From the NCBI RefSeq assembly GCF_000385335.1, contig NZ_ARWA01000001.1, positions 2,744,001 through 2,808,000 on the forward strand: a stretch of DNA of 64,000 bases, written 5' to 3'. Positions 21,126-29,919 of the stretch are shown piece after piece. This stretch comes from Methyloferula stellata AR4 (GTDB lineage Bacteria > Pseudomonadota > Alphaproteobacteria > Rhizobiales > Beijerinckiaceae). Each line of letters begins with the position of its first letter. The stretch's first letter is position 1. The notes below the pieces were generated by a model. It worked only from the letters and a program-made list of their open reading frames with translations, was not told the origin of the DNA and did not search any database. Position numbers and translations under genes: made by a program.

Positions 21126-23519
21126 GTGAACTATGTCTTGTGGCAGGGTCTTCGGTCTAAATTCCCAGTGTTTATGACAGCGGGTAGCTTCATTGCCTTA
21201 GCAAGCTGCGCGTCGCCGTTGCAGCTGGCAGGAGTCGGGCCGGGGGACGCGGTTGACCTGGTGCGCAATACGGACCTCACGGCCCACTATCCGGCAAATA
21301 ATGGTGGCCAGGCTGTCATGACAGGCACTCCGCCGAAGCCGCGAGTCTTTCCAGGGGTCAACTTGCCTCAGATCTTTCCCGGATCAGGCGGCAAGACGAT
21401 CTCCGCCGGCCGATCTGCGGCTGTCGGTGAAAGCGACGGCCGCGAAGTCACGGGGTCTCTGCCGCCGCAGGACAATGCGGATGATCCTGGCGTCGAGATG
21501 AATTTCGATAATATGGATGTCCAAACAGTCGCGAAAACCGTCGTCAGCGACACCCTCGGTCTTAACGTTATCGTTGATCCCCGCGTCCAGGGAAATGTGA
21601 CGATTATCTCCTCAACGCCTGTCCCGCGAAAGGATCTGTTGGCGACATTTGAAAACGCGATACGAATGTACAATGCGGCGGTTGTTCGGGAGGGTAATCT
21701 CGTTAGGATTGTGCCCCTTCCGGAAGCAGCCGGAAGCGGCAAAGGGTCATTTGCCGGTGGCAAGGTGGGATTTGGCGTTATTGTGATTCCACTTCGATAC
21801 ACATCAGCCGCTTCGGTCGCCAAGACCGCGGAGAATTTCCTCTCTCGGCCTGGCGCGATACGCGCTGATGCGGCTCGAAACGTTGTCATGGTGCAAGGGA
21901 CGGCCGCGGAACGTCAAAACGCCATGGAGATGATCCAGAGCTTCGACGTTGAGTGGATGCGCAATCAGTCGGTTGGGATCTATCCTCTTAAGTCCACCTC
22001 GCCGGACACGATGGTGCGCGAACTCGGGCGCGTCTTTGAAACAGCCAAGGATGGGCAAGGCGAGGGTTTGATCAGTTTTCAACCGATCAGCCGCATGAAT
22101 GCCGTGATGGCGGTCGCTCATAATCGCAAATTTCTGGATCAGGCCACGCAATGGATCAGACGTCTGGATCAGTCGGATTCGAGTGGGACGACGGTACGTG
22201 TCTATCGTCTTGATCATGGTAGCGCGTTCAAGATCGCGCGGATCTTGAACGACATGTTTGTCGGCAAGAGCGGCGGGTCGGCTTCCGAGTCCTCCGGAAG
22301 CCAAGTCGCGCCTGGAACGAACGGCGCACTCTCTAAGCTCGATGCCGTTGGGCCAAGCGCGTCGAGCGGTGGATCAAATAATTCCGGTAATGCAGCTGGC
22401 AGTGCCAATGGAATGGCCAATAGCTCAGGCAGTGCCAAGAACGCCGCGTCTTTCGACGATTTCGCGGACGGTTTGTCCGAAAAGGACAAGAAAGGCGCGA
22501 ACGGCGATCTGACCGGCGACGCGGCGGGCGGCAGCGGCCCGCCGAAGGGTGTTTTCCAGAGTGTTCATATCACACCCGATACGAGTAATAATTCGATTGT
22601 GGTCTATTCGAACCAAGAGGACTACAAAGTCATCGAGCGGTCAATCCGCGAGCTCGACCGACCGCAATTGCAGGTCGAGATCGAGGCGACGATTGCCGAG
22701 GTCACCCTCACAGACGCGCTACAATATGGCGTTCAATATTATCTCGGCAGTTCGCAGGTCGGTGCCGGTACCAACAATGGATCGATTTCGCTTTCCACCT
22801 CGACCGCGACCGCGCTTTTGTCGCAAAAATTGCCCGGGCTCAATGTGCTTTTGGGCCAGCAGGCTTCACCTAGTGTCGTTCTCAGTGCTCTATCGTCTTT
22901 GACCAGCGTGAAGGTCCTTTCGGCGCCAACGCTTGTCGTCGCCGACAATCTGCCAGCTTATCTGCAAGTCGGTGACTCAGTTCCCATTTCCACTGGTTCT
23001 GCCACCGTGCTGTCGTCGACCAATACCATCGTCAATACGGTCACGATGCAGGACACTGGCATTATTTTGAAGGTTTGGCCTCACATTCATGGCAACGGGC
23101 AGGTCGATCTTGAGATCCAGCAGGAAGTCTCCAATGTCGTCGGCGGCACATCGGCCATAACAACCAATCTGAACCCGACGATTTCGGAGCGGCGTGTTCA
23201 TTCCACGGTTTCTGTCATAAGCGGTCAGACAGTTCTCCTTGGCGGCCTCATCAGCGAGGAAGATGACAAGACGCAGACCGGCATTCCAATTCTGCGCCAG
23301 ATTCAAGGTCTCGGCGATCTCTTCGGCACCACCAACGGCAACAAGACTCGGACGGAAATCATCATCTTCGTCAAACCGAGCGTCATCCAAAACGCGAACG
23401 ATGCTCAAAACGTGGCCGAGGCCTTCCGGGCCGGGATGAGCACGATGCGCAGTAATACATCGGTCATCAGCGGCAGGGATGTGCCAGAGCCGAGAGGAGC
23501 GCCGCTTGTTATCAAGTGA
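21126..23519 (+). CDS. gspD: Type II secretion outer-membrane secretin GspD (copy 1)
   Basis: 797 residues from a GTG with GGAG 8 bases upstream. The N-terminus is a lipoprotein-type signal (FIALASC lipobox at ~28-34). Then come an N0 domain (DTLGLNVIVDPRVQGNVTI), N1-N3 repeats (SVGIYPLKSTSPDTMVREL; NAVMAVAHNRKFLDQATQWI; TVRVYRLDHGSAFKIARIL), a Ser/Gly/Asn-rich linker (~390-460) and the secretin domain (VKVLSAPTLVVADNLPA, VGDSVPIS, SGQTVLLGGLISEEDDK, RTEIIIFVKPSVI). It forms the outer-membrane exit channel of the T2SS. The stop overlaps the start of the gspO remnant. A paralogue lies at 59550-61937. Confidence 0.97.
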   Translation: MNYVLWQGLRSKFPVFMTAGSFIALASCASPLQLAGVGPGDAVDLVRNTDLTAHYPANNGGQAVMTGTPPKPRVFPGVNLPQIFPGSGGKTISAGRSAAVGESDGREVTGSLPPQDNADDPGVEMNFDNMDVQTVAKTVVSDTLGLNVIVDPRVQGNVTIISSTPVPRKDLLATFENAIRMYNAAVVREGNLVRIVPLPEAAGSGKGSFAGGKVGFGVIVIPLRYTSAASVAKTAENFLSRPGAIRADAARNVVMVQGTAAERQNAMEMIQSFDVEWMRNQSVGIYPLKSTSPDTMVRELGRVFETAKDGQGEGLISFQPISRMNAVMAVAHNRKFLDQATQWIRRLDQSDSSGTTVRVYRLDHGSAFKIARILNDMFVGKSGGSASESSGSQVAPGTNGALSKLDAVGPSASSGGSNNSGNAAGSANGMANSSGSAKNAASFDDFADGLSEKDKKGANGDLTGDAAGGSGPPKGVFQSVHITPDTSNNSIVVYSNQEDYKVIERSIRELDRPQLQVEIEATIAEVTLTDALQYGVQYYLGSSQVGAGTNNGSISLSTSTATALLSQKLPGLNVLLGQQASPSVVLSALSSLTSVKVLSAPTLVVADNLPAYLQVGDSVPISTGSATVLSSTNTIVNTVTMQDTGIILKVWPHIHGNGQVDLEIQQEVSNVVGGTSAITTNLNPTISERRVHSTVSVISGQTVLLGGLISEEDDKTQTGIPILRQIQGLGDLFGTTNGNKTRTEIIIFVKPSVIQNANDAQNVAEAFRAGMSTMRSNTSVISGRDVPEPRGAPLVIK

Positions 23520-23703
23520 TCATGGCTTCGGGCGAGCAAACACCGGTTCCAAGCTTGGCGCCGAATATCGCCATCCTCCTCATTGGGACGACGGCCGCCG
23601 CGTTGTTGTCCTTTCTCTTTCTCCCTTGGCCCCTTGCGGCTGCCTCAACTCTCCTCGCGGCCTTCATGATCGCGGGCGCCAATGTCGATGCGCGGACATT
23701 ATC
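23516..23703 (+). pseudogene. gspO: Truncated prepilin peptidase gspO, fused in frame to gspG
   Basis: From GTG 23516 (or ATG 23522) about 60 residues match the N-terminus of the intact GspO at 61954-62529: both have LLSFLFLPWPLA / LLSFIYLPWPLA followed by MIAGAnVDART. Homology then stops and the sequence becomes TTATCAGGAGCTTGCGTC, which resembles the last bases of gspF before gspG (see the gspF copy ending near 56111). The second catalytic motif of A24 peptidases (GxGD, present as GLGLGDVKL in the intact copy) is missing, so no peptidase activity is possible. The frame runs without a stop into gspG, giving a potential 222-residue fusion. Confidence 0.88.
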
Positions 23704-23716
23704 AGGAGCTTGCGTC

Positions 23717-24184
23717 ATGATCGTCAACAGGCCACAAAATAAATTGAGCCGTCACCGCATCTTCGGCGCCGCGAGCCCTGGCTACACGCTGATCGAAATG
23801 CTCGTCGTTTTGACGATCATCAGCCTGATCCTTGGCCTCGTCGGACCACGCGTGCTTGCATATCTCGGGGAATCGCGTGTTAAGACCGCGAAATTGCAGA
23901 TTGCAAGTTTCAGTTCGGCGCTCGACCTCTTTTACGTCGATGCCGGGCGCTACCCGTCAGAGTCGGAAGGGCTGACCGCGCTCGCCGAGCGTCCCACCGG
24001 TATCGAGATCTGGAACGGGCCTTATGTCAAAGGCGGCCGCGTCCCCACTGACCCTTGGGGACACGCCTATCAATATCATTTGGAGGCCGACCATACGCCG
24101 CCCTATGAGATCACATCGCTTGGTCCCGATGGCCATGGCGGTGGCATGCAGACCGCGGCAGACGCGTCTCATGCGCAGCGCTGA
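23717..24184 (+). CDS. gspG: Major pseudopilin GspG (copy 1)
   Basis: 155 residues from ATG 23717, which has AGGAG 8 bases upstream and matches the start of the module-2 copy (MIVSQ there, MIVNR here). Prepilin motif PG|YTLIE with +5 Glu, followed by a ~20-residue hydrophobic helix (MLVVLTIISLILGLVGPRVL), then GspG signatures: ALDLFYVDAGRYPSESEGLTAL, GPYVKGGRVPTDPWGHAYQYH and SLGPDG. It polymerises into the periplasmic pseudopilus after cleavage by GspO, which must come from module 2 because the local gspO is broken. The frame is also open upstream into the gspO remnant. Confidence 0.95.
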   Translation: MIVNRPQNKLSRHRIFGAASPGYTLIEMLVVLTIISLILGLVGPRVLAYLGESRVKTAKLQIASFSSALDLFYVDAGRYPSESEGLTALAERPTGIEIWNGPYVKGGRVPTDPWGHAYQYHLEADHTPPYEITSLGPDGHGGGMQTAADASHAQR

Positions 24185-24614
24185 GGCTAAAGCTGGCTTC
24201 ACCTTGATCGAAATGATGGCGGTGATGATGATCACCGCCCTGGTTTCCTCTCTGATCATCATGAACATCCCCGGCACAGGCCGGCCAGGGCTGAGGGCCC
24301 TCGTCATGGACAGCGTCGCCTTGCTGCGACGGGAACGGCTCGCTGCGCTGATGACGGGAAAGGACCGGCGCGTCTCGCTTGATGGCGAAGCGCGCACCTT
24401 AGTCGGCGATGGTGGTGACCAAGTCAAAATCCCGGCCGATGTCGTGGTCGATATTTTGGGGGCGAACGAGATCTGGTCCGGCCGCCTGGCGGTCGCAGGC
24501 TTTCATCCGGACGGCGCCTCGACCGGCGGCGCCCTCAGATTCACGCGGGACGGTGTCGCATATGAGGTCCGGGTCAACTGGTATACTGGCAGCGTCGTTG
24601 TCGAAGCTCATTAA
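24171..24614 (+). CDS. gspH: Minor pseudopilin GspH (copy 1)
   Basis: 147 residues from ATG 24171, overlapping the end of gspG by 14 bases; the module-2 pair overlaps in the same way. Prepilin motif AG|FTLIEMMAV, one N-terminal membrane helix, and a short globular domain with RRERLAALMTGKDRRVSLD and FTRDGVAYEVRVNWYTG. Type II GspH-like minor pseudopilin. The longer frame to 24024 lies inside gspG and is not used. Confidence 0.92.
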   Translation: MRSAEAKAGFTLIEMMAVMMITALVSSLIIMNIPGTGRPGLRALVMDSVALLRRERLAALMTGKDRRVSLDGEARTLVGDGGDQVKIPADVVVDILGANEIWSGRLAVAGFHPDGASTGGALRFTRDGVAYEVRVNWYTGSVVVEAH

Positions 24615-25047
24615 AGCCAATCCTCGGCGCGCGGGCTTTACGCTCATCGAGGCTCTCGTCTCTCTCTCGCTTCTGCTGGCTTTTGCCGCGACGCTCGGCC
24701 CGCTCGTCTTCCATGGACATCGCATCCTGGTTCATGGCGATGGCCAAGTGCAAGCCGAGCTTCTCCTTCGCTCCCTGCTGCAGACGCCTTTCGACCGGGG
24801 CGATCCGGAGCTGGGCATCCGCGCGGGTGAAAATGGTGCGTTGCGCTGGCGCGTCGATGTCGAGCCCGCGCCCGGCGATATTCTGCCGCCCGAGCCGCCG
24901 CCAAGCACCAAGAAGGCAGATGTGACGAAAGACGGCAAGGCAAAGAAGCAGCCGAAATGGGCTCTCTATCAGGTGACCGCGGCGGTCTCGTGGGGATCCG
25001 GGCGGATCGTAAAGGCCGAAACCCTGCAGCTCGGAGCGGTCGACTAA
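24562..25047 (+). CDS. gspI: Minor pseudopilin GspI (copy 1)
   Basis: 161 residues from ATG 24562 (MRSGSTG); the module-2 copy has an aligned ATG (MKSMSIG) and the same length, which supports this start although it overlaps gspH by 53 bases. A TTG at 24598 is an alternative. Prepilin motif AG|FTLIEALVSL near residue 25, then a membrane helix and RILVHGDGQVQAELLLRSLL. A Lys/Pro-rich stretch (PPEPPPSTKKADVTKDGKAKKQPK) precedes the C-terminal strand. Part of the pseudopilus tip with GspJ and GspK. Confidence 0.88.
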   Translation: MRSGSTGILAASLSKLIKANPRRAGFTLIEALVSLSLLLAFAATLGPLVFHGHRILVHGDGQVQAELLLRSLLQTPFDRGDPELGIRAGENGALRWRVDVEPAPGDILPPEPPPSTKKADVTKDGKAKKQPKWALYQVTAAVSWGSGRIVKAETLQLGAVD

Positions 25048-25905
25048 ATGGGTACAATGATCGGACACCGTGCGGGGTTCACTTTGGTCGAGATGCTCGC
25101 CGCGCTCGCAATCGCATCGGCAATCATCGTATCGATCGGAATGATGATCCATCAGAGCGTGTTCTTCTTCGATCACGGAACACATACCATCGATCGCAGC
25201 GAAGAGCTTGCGCTTGCAATCGACAGCTTGACGCGTGATTTTGGTGCGACGCGCTTCGTCCTTCAAAAGACCGGCAAAGCCTCCGACACAGCGAACGCCA
25301 ACCCCAAGAACGCCAACCCCAACAATGCGCACGCAAAGGGGGTCGCTACGAAGGGCGGCGATGCGAAGAATGTCAAAGCGGCTTTCTCGGGGATGCCCGC
25401 AAACGAAGATGAACCTGCCAAGATTCTCTTCATCACGGCGGGGGGCAAGACATCGCGCGGTTGGGCCGAGGAAGTGGTCAGCCTCACCTCGGAGCCGGGC
25501 GATGGAATGACCAGGCTTGTGAGGCGCCGCGCGGCTTGGACAGGACCCCGCATGAAATTGGAGGATGCCGAGCTGGGCGACCCGGTGATCCTTCTCAAAG
25601 GCGATTTTTCTATCGGTTTTAGCTTTTCGGAACTCACGAAGGACGGACGGATCGTTTGGCATGACATGTGGACCGGCGAACTCGGCGTTCCCCGTTCCGT
25701 CCGCGTCAGTTTTCGCGACTTTGAAACAAATAACGATCTCCTGCCTGGCATGGAATTTCGGATCCATGCCGACGCCCCCATCGCCTGCGCCTCGGGCGAG
25801 TCCGGATGTCTCTCGATCAGCGGGAAGGGTGATGGAGATGCCAAAGGCAAATCCCAAGACCAGCAAACCAATCAAAATCGGCAACAAGCAAGCCAGGAGC
25901 GATAA
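25048..25905 (+). CDS. gspJ: Minor pseudopilin GspJ (copy 1)
   Basis: 285 residues; ATG immediately follows the gspI stop. Prepilin motif AG|FTLVEMLAAL, membrane helix, then IHQSVFFFDHGTHTIDRSEELALAIDSLTRDFGATRFVLQ as in the module-2 copy. It is 40 residues longer than that copy because of an Asn/Pro/Lys/Ala-rich insert after residue 80, encoded by a perfect 15-base tandem repeat (25293-25322). Tip component of the pseudopilus. Confidence 0.93.
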   Translation: MGTMIGHRAGFTLVEMLAALAIASAIIVSIGMMIHQSVFFFDHGTHTIDRSEELALAIDSLTRDFGATRFVLQKTGKASDTANANPKNANPNNAHAKGVATKGGDAKNVKAAFSGMPANEDEPAKILFITAGGKTSRGWAEEVVSLTSEPGDGMTRLVRRRAAWTGPRMKLEDAELGDPVILLKGDFSIGFSFSELTKDGRIVWHDMWTGELGVPRSVRVSFRDFETNNDLLPGMEFRIHADAPIACASGESGCLSISGKGDGDAKGKSQDQQTNQNRQQASQER

Positions 25906-26894
25906 TGACTTTGAGCCGGTCTGATCCCCGCCAAGGAATCGTCCTCATCGCCGTTCTTTGGACGATCGCTCTTCTGTCGGCGCTCGCCATGGCGGCATCG
26001 ATCAGTTTTCGCGGCTTCGCCAGCATCGTCGCGATCGATCGTGACCGAGCGAGAGCCGATGCACTTTTGAACGCCGGACTTGAAGTCTCCGCCGGCCTCC
26101 TTGCACGATTGGGCGATACGCCGCTGACCGAGAGGCAAACAGCGGTCTCCTTATCGACGGGTGTGATCCAAATCCGTCTCAGCGACGAACGTGGCCGGAT
26201 TGACATCAATAAGGCGCCGGTGAAGCTGCTTGCGGCCCTGTTGCGATCGGCTGGCGCGGATGAGGATGCGACTATGATCGCCCAGTCGATCGTGGCGTGG
26301 CGAAAGAGCGATGACCCCGATCAGGCCGCGGCTGCGGTGCGACAGCCGCCGAACGCACCGCAGCCAGGGCAGGCCGGGGCGCAGCAAGGAGCCCCGCAAC
26401 AGCCGGCCGCACAGCAAGGAGATGATGGGTCTACATCAAAGGACAGCGGGCTTCGCACGTTAACCGACATCCATCAGCTCCGGGCAATTCCAGGCATGAC
26501 GCCGGAATATATCGAAGCGATCCTGCCGCTTGCGACGATCTATGGCGGTGCCAAAGTCAATGCGCTAACAGCGTCGCCTGGCGTCCTTGAGGTGGTACCC
26601 GGCCTCAGTTCGGGGCAGCTCACGAGCCTTCTACAAGCGCGCAGCGGGGCGCTCACCGAAGATCGCCTCAAACAGATTCTGGGCTCCGCGATCGATTATC
26701 TGACGGTTGAGGGGACTCCCGTCGCGTCGGTCGAACTCACGGCGCAGCTCCTAGACGGATATACGGCACGAGCCAAGGCCGTCTTCGCGATCGTGCCGGA
26801 GGATAGTCAACCTTATCGGGTGCTAGCCTGGACGCCCTTATCGGCATCTGAAGCCCGCCGCAGTTTCATGGCCGATCAGCTGCAGGACGAGTAA
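25905..26894 (+). CDS. gspK: Minor pseudopilin GspK (copy 1)
   Basis: 329 residues; ATG overlaps the gspJ TAA by one base. The N-terminus is RQGIVLIAVLWTIALLSALAMAA, the GspK-type signal and helix lacking Glu at +5, as usual for this subunit. Then DRDRARADALLNAGLEVSAGLL, a domain with DERGRIDINKAPVKLLAALL, a Gln/Pro/Ala-rich loop (~140-170) and LTDIHQLRAIPGMTPEYIEAILPLATIYGGAKVNALTAS. GspK caps the pseudopilus tip. Confidence 0.95.
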   Translation: MTLSRSDPRQGIVLIAVLWTIALLSALAMAASISFRGFASIVAIDRDRARADALLNAGLEVSAGLLARLGDTPLTERQTAVSLSTGVIQIRLSDERGRIDINKAPVKLLAALLRSAGADEDATMIAQSIVAWRKSDDPDQAAAAVRQPPNAPQPGQAGAQQGAPQQPAAQQGDDGSTSKDSGLRTLTDIHQLRAIPGMTPEYIEAILPLATIYGGAKVNALTASPGVLEVVPGLSSGQLTSLLQARSGALTEDRLKQILGSAIDYLTVEGTPVASVELTAQLLDGYTARAKAVFAIVPEDSQPYRVLAWTPLSASEARRSFMADQLQDE

Positions 26895-27955
26895 TGAAGC
26901 TTCCAACGATTCTGACGCATTGGATCGATGTGCTTGCCGGCTTGGTCGTGGAATGGCGCGCCTTGTCGCAAGCCCGTAAATCAGTGGTTGTGACGCGAGA
27001 CGAGGGCGGCTTTGTGATTCACCGCGGAGGCCAGCCCGGCGGCGACATATTGGCTAAAGTCGGTGCGGGGATGCCGGTTGCAAGCGAGACAATCGAAGCG
27101 CTGCGCAATCATCTCATCGTTTTCGAGCTCTCGGCCGATCACGTCATCAACAGAAATCTCACGCTCCCGGTTAAAGCCAAGGAATTTCTGTCAGGCATCG
27201 TGCGCAATCAGCTTGAGCGCCTCTCGCCCTGGCCCCCGGCGCAAGCACTCTATGCGATTGATGCAAAACCCAGCGCGAAAGATCCAGAGATGCTCGAGGT
27301 CTCCGTGCTGCTCACGCCGCGCGAGGAGATCGAAGCGGTGTCGCGTGAACTCGCGCTCTGTGGACTTTCTCCAGGCCGGATTGCTGCCCGTATCGACGCT
27401 GGCGCCAAGACGCCTTTTCTCACCTTATGGACGAAGCCCGCGCCGGTTTCCAAAGGAAACATCCAGAATCTCCCTCGAATGATCGGTATAGGATTGGCCG
27501 CTGTCATTGTGCTCAGCACAACAGCAAGCCTCTGGGCGCTTTATGCATCAAATGCCGCCTCAACCGAGCGCGATGACATCGCGGAGCAAGCAAGCACGCT
27601 CGAACGTCAGGCACGCGCGCAAGGAAAGCCAAATTTGGCCTTGCTCAAGCCGCCGGAGCGCGCCTGGGCCCTGAAGGAGAATTCCCCAGTCGCCGTACTC
27701 GTTCTTGATGATTTGACACGCGCCGTTCCCGACAGCGCCTATCTGACGGAATTTCACCTCGAGACTACGACACTCCGTATCATGGGCCTCGCCAACGACG
27801 CGCCATCTTTGATCGGCGCTCTCGAGCAGTCGGGGCATTTCTCGAATGTCCATTTTTTCGCGGCGACTACACAAGGTCATGGACAGAGCACAGACCTTTA
27901 TAAATTTTACATCGAGGCGCGGGTCTCAGATCACCCGGACCTTCCAGGAGATTGA
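26894..27955 (+). CDS. gspL: T2SS inner-membrane platform protein GspL (copy 1)
   Basis: 353 residues; ATG overlaps the gspK stop by one base. Cytoplasmic actin-like/PilM-N-like region (RNLTLPVKAKEFLSGIVRNQLERLSPWPPAQALYAID, the GspL signature), one membrane helix near 195-215 (MIGIGLAAVIVLSTTASLWALYA), a coiled region, and a periplasmic domain (ALKENSPVAVLVLDDLTRAVPDSAYLTEFHLE). It links the GspE ATPase to GspM. The paralogue is at 52016-53074. Confidence 0.92.
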   Translation: MKLPTILTHWIDVLAGLVVEWRALSQARKSVVVTRDEGGFVIHRGGQPGGDILAKVGAGMPVASETIEALRNHLIVFELSADHVINRNLTLPVKAKEFLSGIVRNQLERLSPWPPAQALYAIDAKPSAKDPEMLEVSVLLTPREEIEAVSRELALCGLSPGRIAARIDAGAKTPFLTLWTKPAPVSKGNIQNLPRMIGIGLAAVIVLSTTASLWALYASNAASTERDDIAEQASTLERQARAQGKPNLALLKPPERAWALKENSPVAVLVLDDLTRAVPDSAYLTEFHLETTTLRIMGLANDAPSLIGALEQSGHFSNVHFFAATTQGHGQSTDLYKFYIEARVSDHPDLPGD

Positions 27956-27958
27956 GGG

Positions 27959-28516
27959 ATGATTAAATTCGACCGGGAACGAACCATTGCCATCGCAGTG
28001 CTCGCGGCGCTTCTCATGGTCTGCATCACTGCACCAACCTTGTCATTCAAAGCGCGGTCCGACTCTCTTCAAGAACTTGCCGACGCGCAGGATAGACTTG
28101 CACGCTTGCAGGCAGCTCATCGCCACGCGGGGGGCAAGGAGGCGAAGCGTGAGGGAATCGAGGCGGCACCTGACACGGCATTCCTGAACGGGCAAACCAT
28201 GGGGCTCGCTGGCGCCCAATTGGAAGCCTATCTCTCGCAATTGGCCTCGGCGGAGCACACGAGCCTCGTCTCGTCCGGCGTCCAGCAAGCCGGCCACTCC
28301 GAGGAGAAGGATATTGTGCGGATTCAAGCGACCATGGATATCAGTTATGACGGTCTCCACACGCTGCTTTACAAGCTTGAGACCGGGCTACCCTACGTTT
28401 TCGTTGATGGATTGACGCTGCAGCCCCCGAGCGAGGCCGCACGGCGTGGCGGGCGCGATTCAGTAATCAAGGCCTCATTCAACCTTCGAGCGCTATGGCG
28501 ACAAGCGTCTCGGTGA
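27959..28516 (+). CDS. gspM: T2SS inner-membrane platform protein GspM (copy 1)
   Basis: 185 residues, starting 4 bases after the gspL stop with GAGGG just upstream. One N-terminal membrane helix (TIAIAVLAALLMVCITAPTLSF), a coiled-coil-prone segment (SLQELADAQDRLARLQAAHRH) and a ferredoxin-like periplasmic domain (ISYDGLHTLLYKLETGLPYVFVDGLTLQ). Last gene of the module-1 gspD-gspM run; the next gene is convergent. Confidence 0.9.
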   Translation: MIKFDRERTIAIAVLAALLMVCITAPTLSFKARSDSLQELADAQDRLARLQAAHRHAGGKEAKREGIEAAPDTAFLNGQTMGLAGAQLEAYLSQLASAEHTSLVSSGVQQAGHSEEKDIVRIQATMDISYDGLHTLLYKLETGLPYVFVDGLTLQPPSEAARRGGRDSVIKASFNLRALWRQASR

Positions 28517-28623
28517 GTTTCCGGTATTTTTGAAACTGAAATTCACAGGTCATGGCATGAGCCGTACCAGCTCGGGCAAGACGAGGCCTTTCACTCGCCC
28601 TCCCGGTCCGCCCATTGGCTCCA

Positions 28624-29919
28624 TCATCGCGAAGGGGCCCATTCGCGCGTCTCCTTCTCAGCTTCTGCGATTTCCGCAGCTGTCATTCGCGCGACGATCA
28701 TCTCACGCGCTTTGAGAGCTTCCATCCGCTCTTTCTCGGTGGCGAAACCCGCCATCGAAAGTTTCAGCCACTTGTAAGCCTCGGTCAGGTTCGGTTGCAC
28801 GCCCCGTCCAAGCGCATAGGCGACGCCAAGACTGAGCTGCGCCCCGGGAACTCCTTTTTGGGCGGCGCGACTGAACCACTTGACCGCCTCGGCGAAGTTC
28901 TGCGGAACGCCTTTGCCCGCATAATACATCTGGCCGAGATTATATTGCGAAGGGCCGTGATCTTGGTCCGCCAGTGCCCGCCACAGGTTGGTTGCCATTG
29001 CATAGTCGCCGTGGTCAGCGGCATCGAACGCGGCTTGGATACGTTCCGATTGGCTCTTCGGAGGCGGCTCGTTTCTCACAATATCCGCAGTGCGATGCGG
29101 GACCGCTGGCACAAGCGGCCGCGGTCCGCCTCTTGGCGCCTGAACGGGACGTCCAGCCATCGCGACGCCCATCGATCGGAGATCTGCGGCGCTCAGCCAA
29201 ACGATTGTGTCGGGGGGCGTATTGATCAACTTTTGTGCGATAGGCGCTGGAACGCCGACCTCCATGGAAAAGCGTGCCATGGCACGTGTCGCCGCCATGG
29301 CATCCTCCGTCACCCGGCCGGATTTATCCGCGGCTCCGTGGATGCCCACAGAGCTTCCATAATCCGCGAATTTCGTCTGGCCGGCCGCGAACACGAGAAA
29401 GCACGCCGAGGCGCAGGTGGCGCCGTAACTCACAGTGGTCTGCAGATCTGTATGAGCACGGACGAGCCGTGCGAGCGCAAGGCCGCCGACGAGATTCCCG
29501 CCTAGCGAATCGAGCATCAGCCCGCGGATAGCATGACCATTGGCCTCGGCCGCACGCATACGGGTTTCGAGTGCATCCGCATCGCTAAGGGCGATATCAC
29601 CCTTGAGGGCGATCATCGCTCCTTTGTCGGTCAGAAGGGTCGTCAGCGTTGCTGCATCGCCGTTTGAGGCGGGAATCGGCATTCCCATCGCCAAAATTAT
29701 ATAGGCGAGGTTCCGCTTCGCGATTCCCGGCGCTGGACCGCGGTGGATCGCCGAAACGACTAATCGGCAATAAAGACGAGCCAAAAAGCCGGGCAACGTA
29801 ACGCCTCGAATGGCAGCTTCTGGTCTTTTAATATGACCAACTATGACACAGACATATGACGCTCCGGCGACGGGCAATCTATTGCATCGATGAGGCCGAA
29901 TGTGCATCGTCCTTGACAA
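28624..29919 (-). CDS. ClpP-like (COG3904-type) protein with C-terminal Sel1 repeats (copy 1)
   Basis: The open frame is 431 codons, but homology with the paralogue at 62559-63653 starts only near LAYIILAMGMPIPASNGDAATL. The true start is unsettled: ATGs at 29688 or 29682 would leave a short leader, and upstream only TTG codons are available (29919 overlaps the phosphoesterase end). The first half is a ClpP/crotonase-like fold with KGDIALSDADALETRM, LMLDSLGGNLVGGLALARLV, TCASACFLVFAAG (likely nucleophile Ser) and GIHGAAD (likely His). Two Sel1 repeats follow (ATNLWRALADQDHGPSQYNLGQMYYAGKG; EAVKWFSRAAQKGVPGAQLSLGVAYALGRG). Probably periplasmic. Its role in secretion is unknown; linkage to both T2SS copies suggests quality control or processing. 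Confidence 0.82.
   Translation of the reverse strand: MSRTMHIRPHRCNRLPVAGASYVCVIVGHIKRPEAAIRGVTLPGFLARLYCRLVVSAIHRGPAPGIAKRNLAYIILAMGMPIPASNGDAATLTTLLTDKGAMIALKGDIALSDADALETRMRAAEANGHAIRGLMLDSLGGNLVGGLALARLVRAHTDLQTTVSYGATCASACFLVFAAGQTKFADYGSSVGIHGAADKSGRVTEDAMAATRAMARFSMEVGVPAPIAQKLINTPPDTIVWLSAADLRSMGVAMAGRPVQAPRGGPRPLVPAVPHRTADIVRNEPPPKSQSERIQAAFDAADHGDYAMATNLWRALADQDHGPSQYNLGQMYYAGKGVPQNFAEAVKWFSRAAQKGVPGAQLSLGVAYALGRGVQPNLTEAYKWLKLSMAGFATEKERMEALKAREMIVARMTAAEIAEAEKETREWAPSR

Noticed and set aside
24574-25887. 437-codon open frame on the minus strand opposite gspI-gspJ
   Set aside because: Antisense to clearly homologous pseudopilin genes; its translation has no recognisable domain and reflects GC-biased third positions.
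28615-29505. 296-codon plus-strand frame opposite the ClpP/Sel1 gene
   Set aside because: The opposite strand encodes a clear ClpP-like/Sel1 protein with a paralogue; this frame has none.
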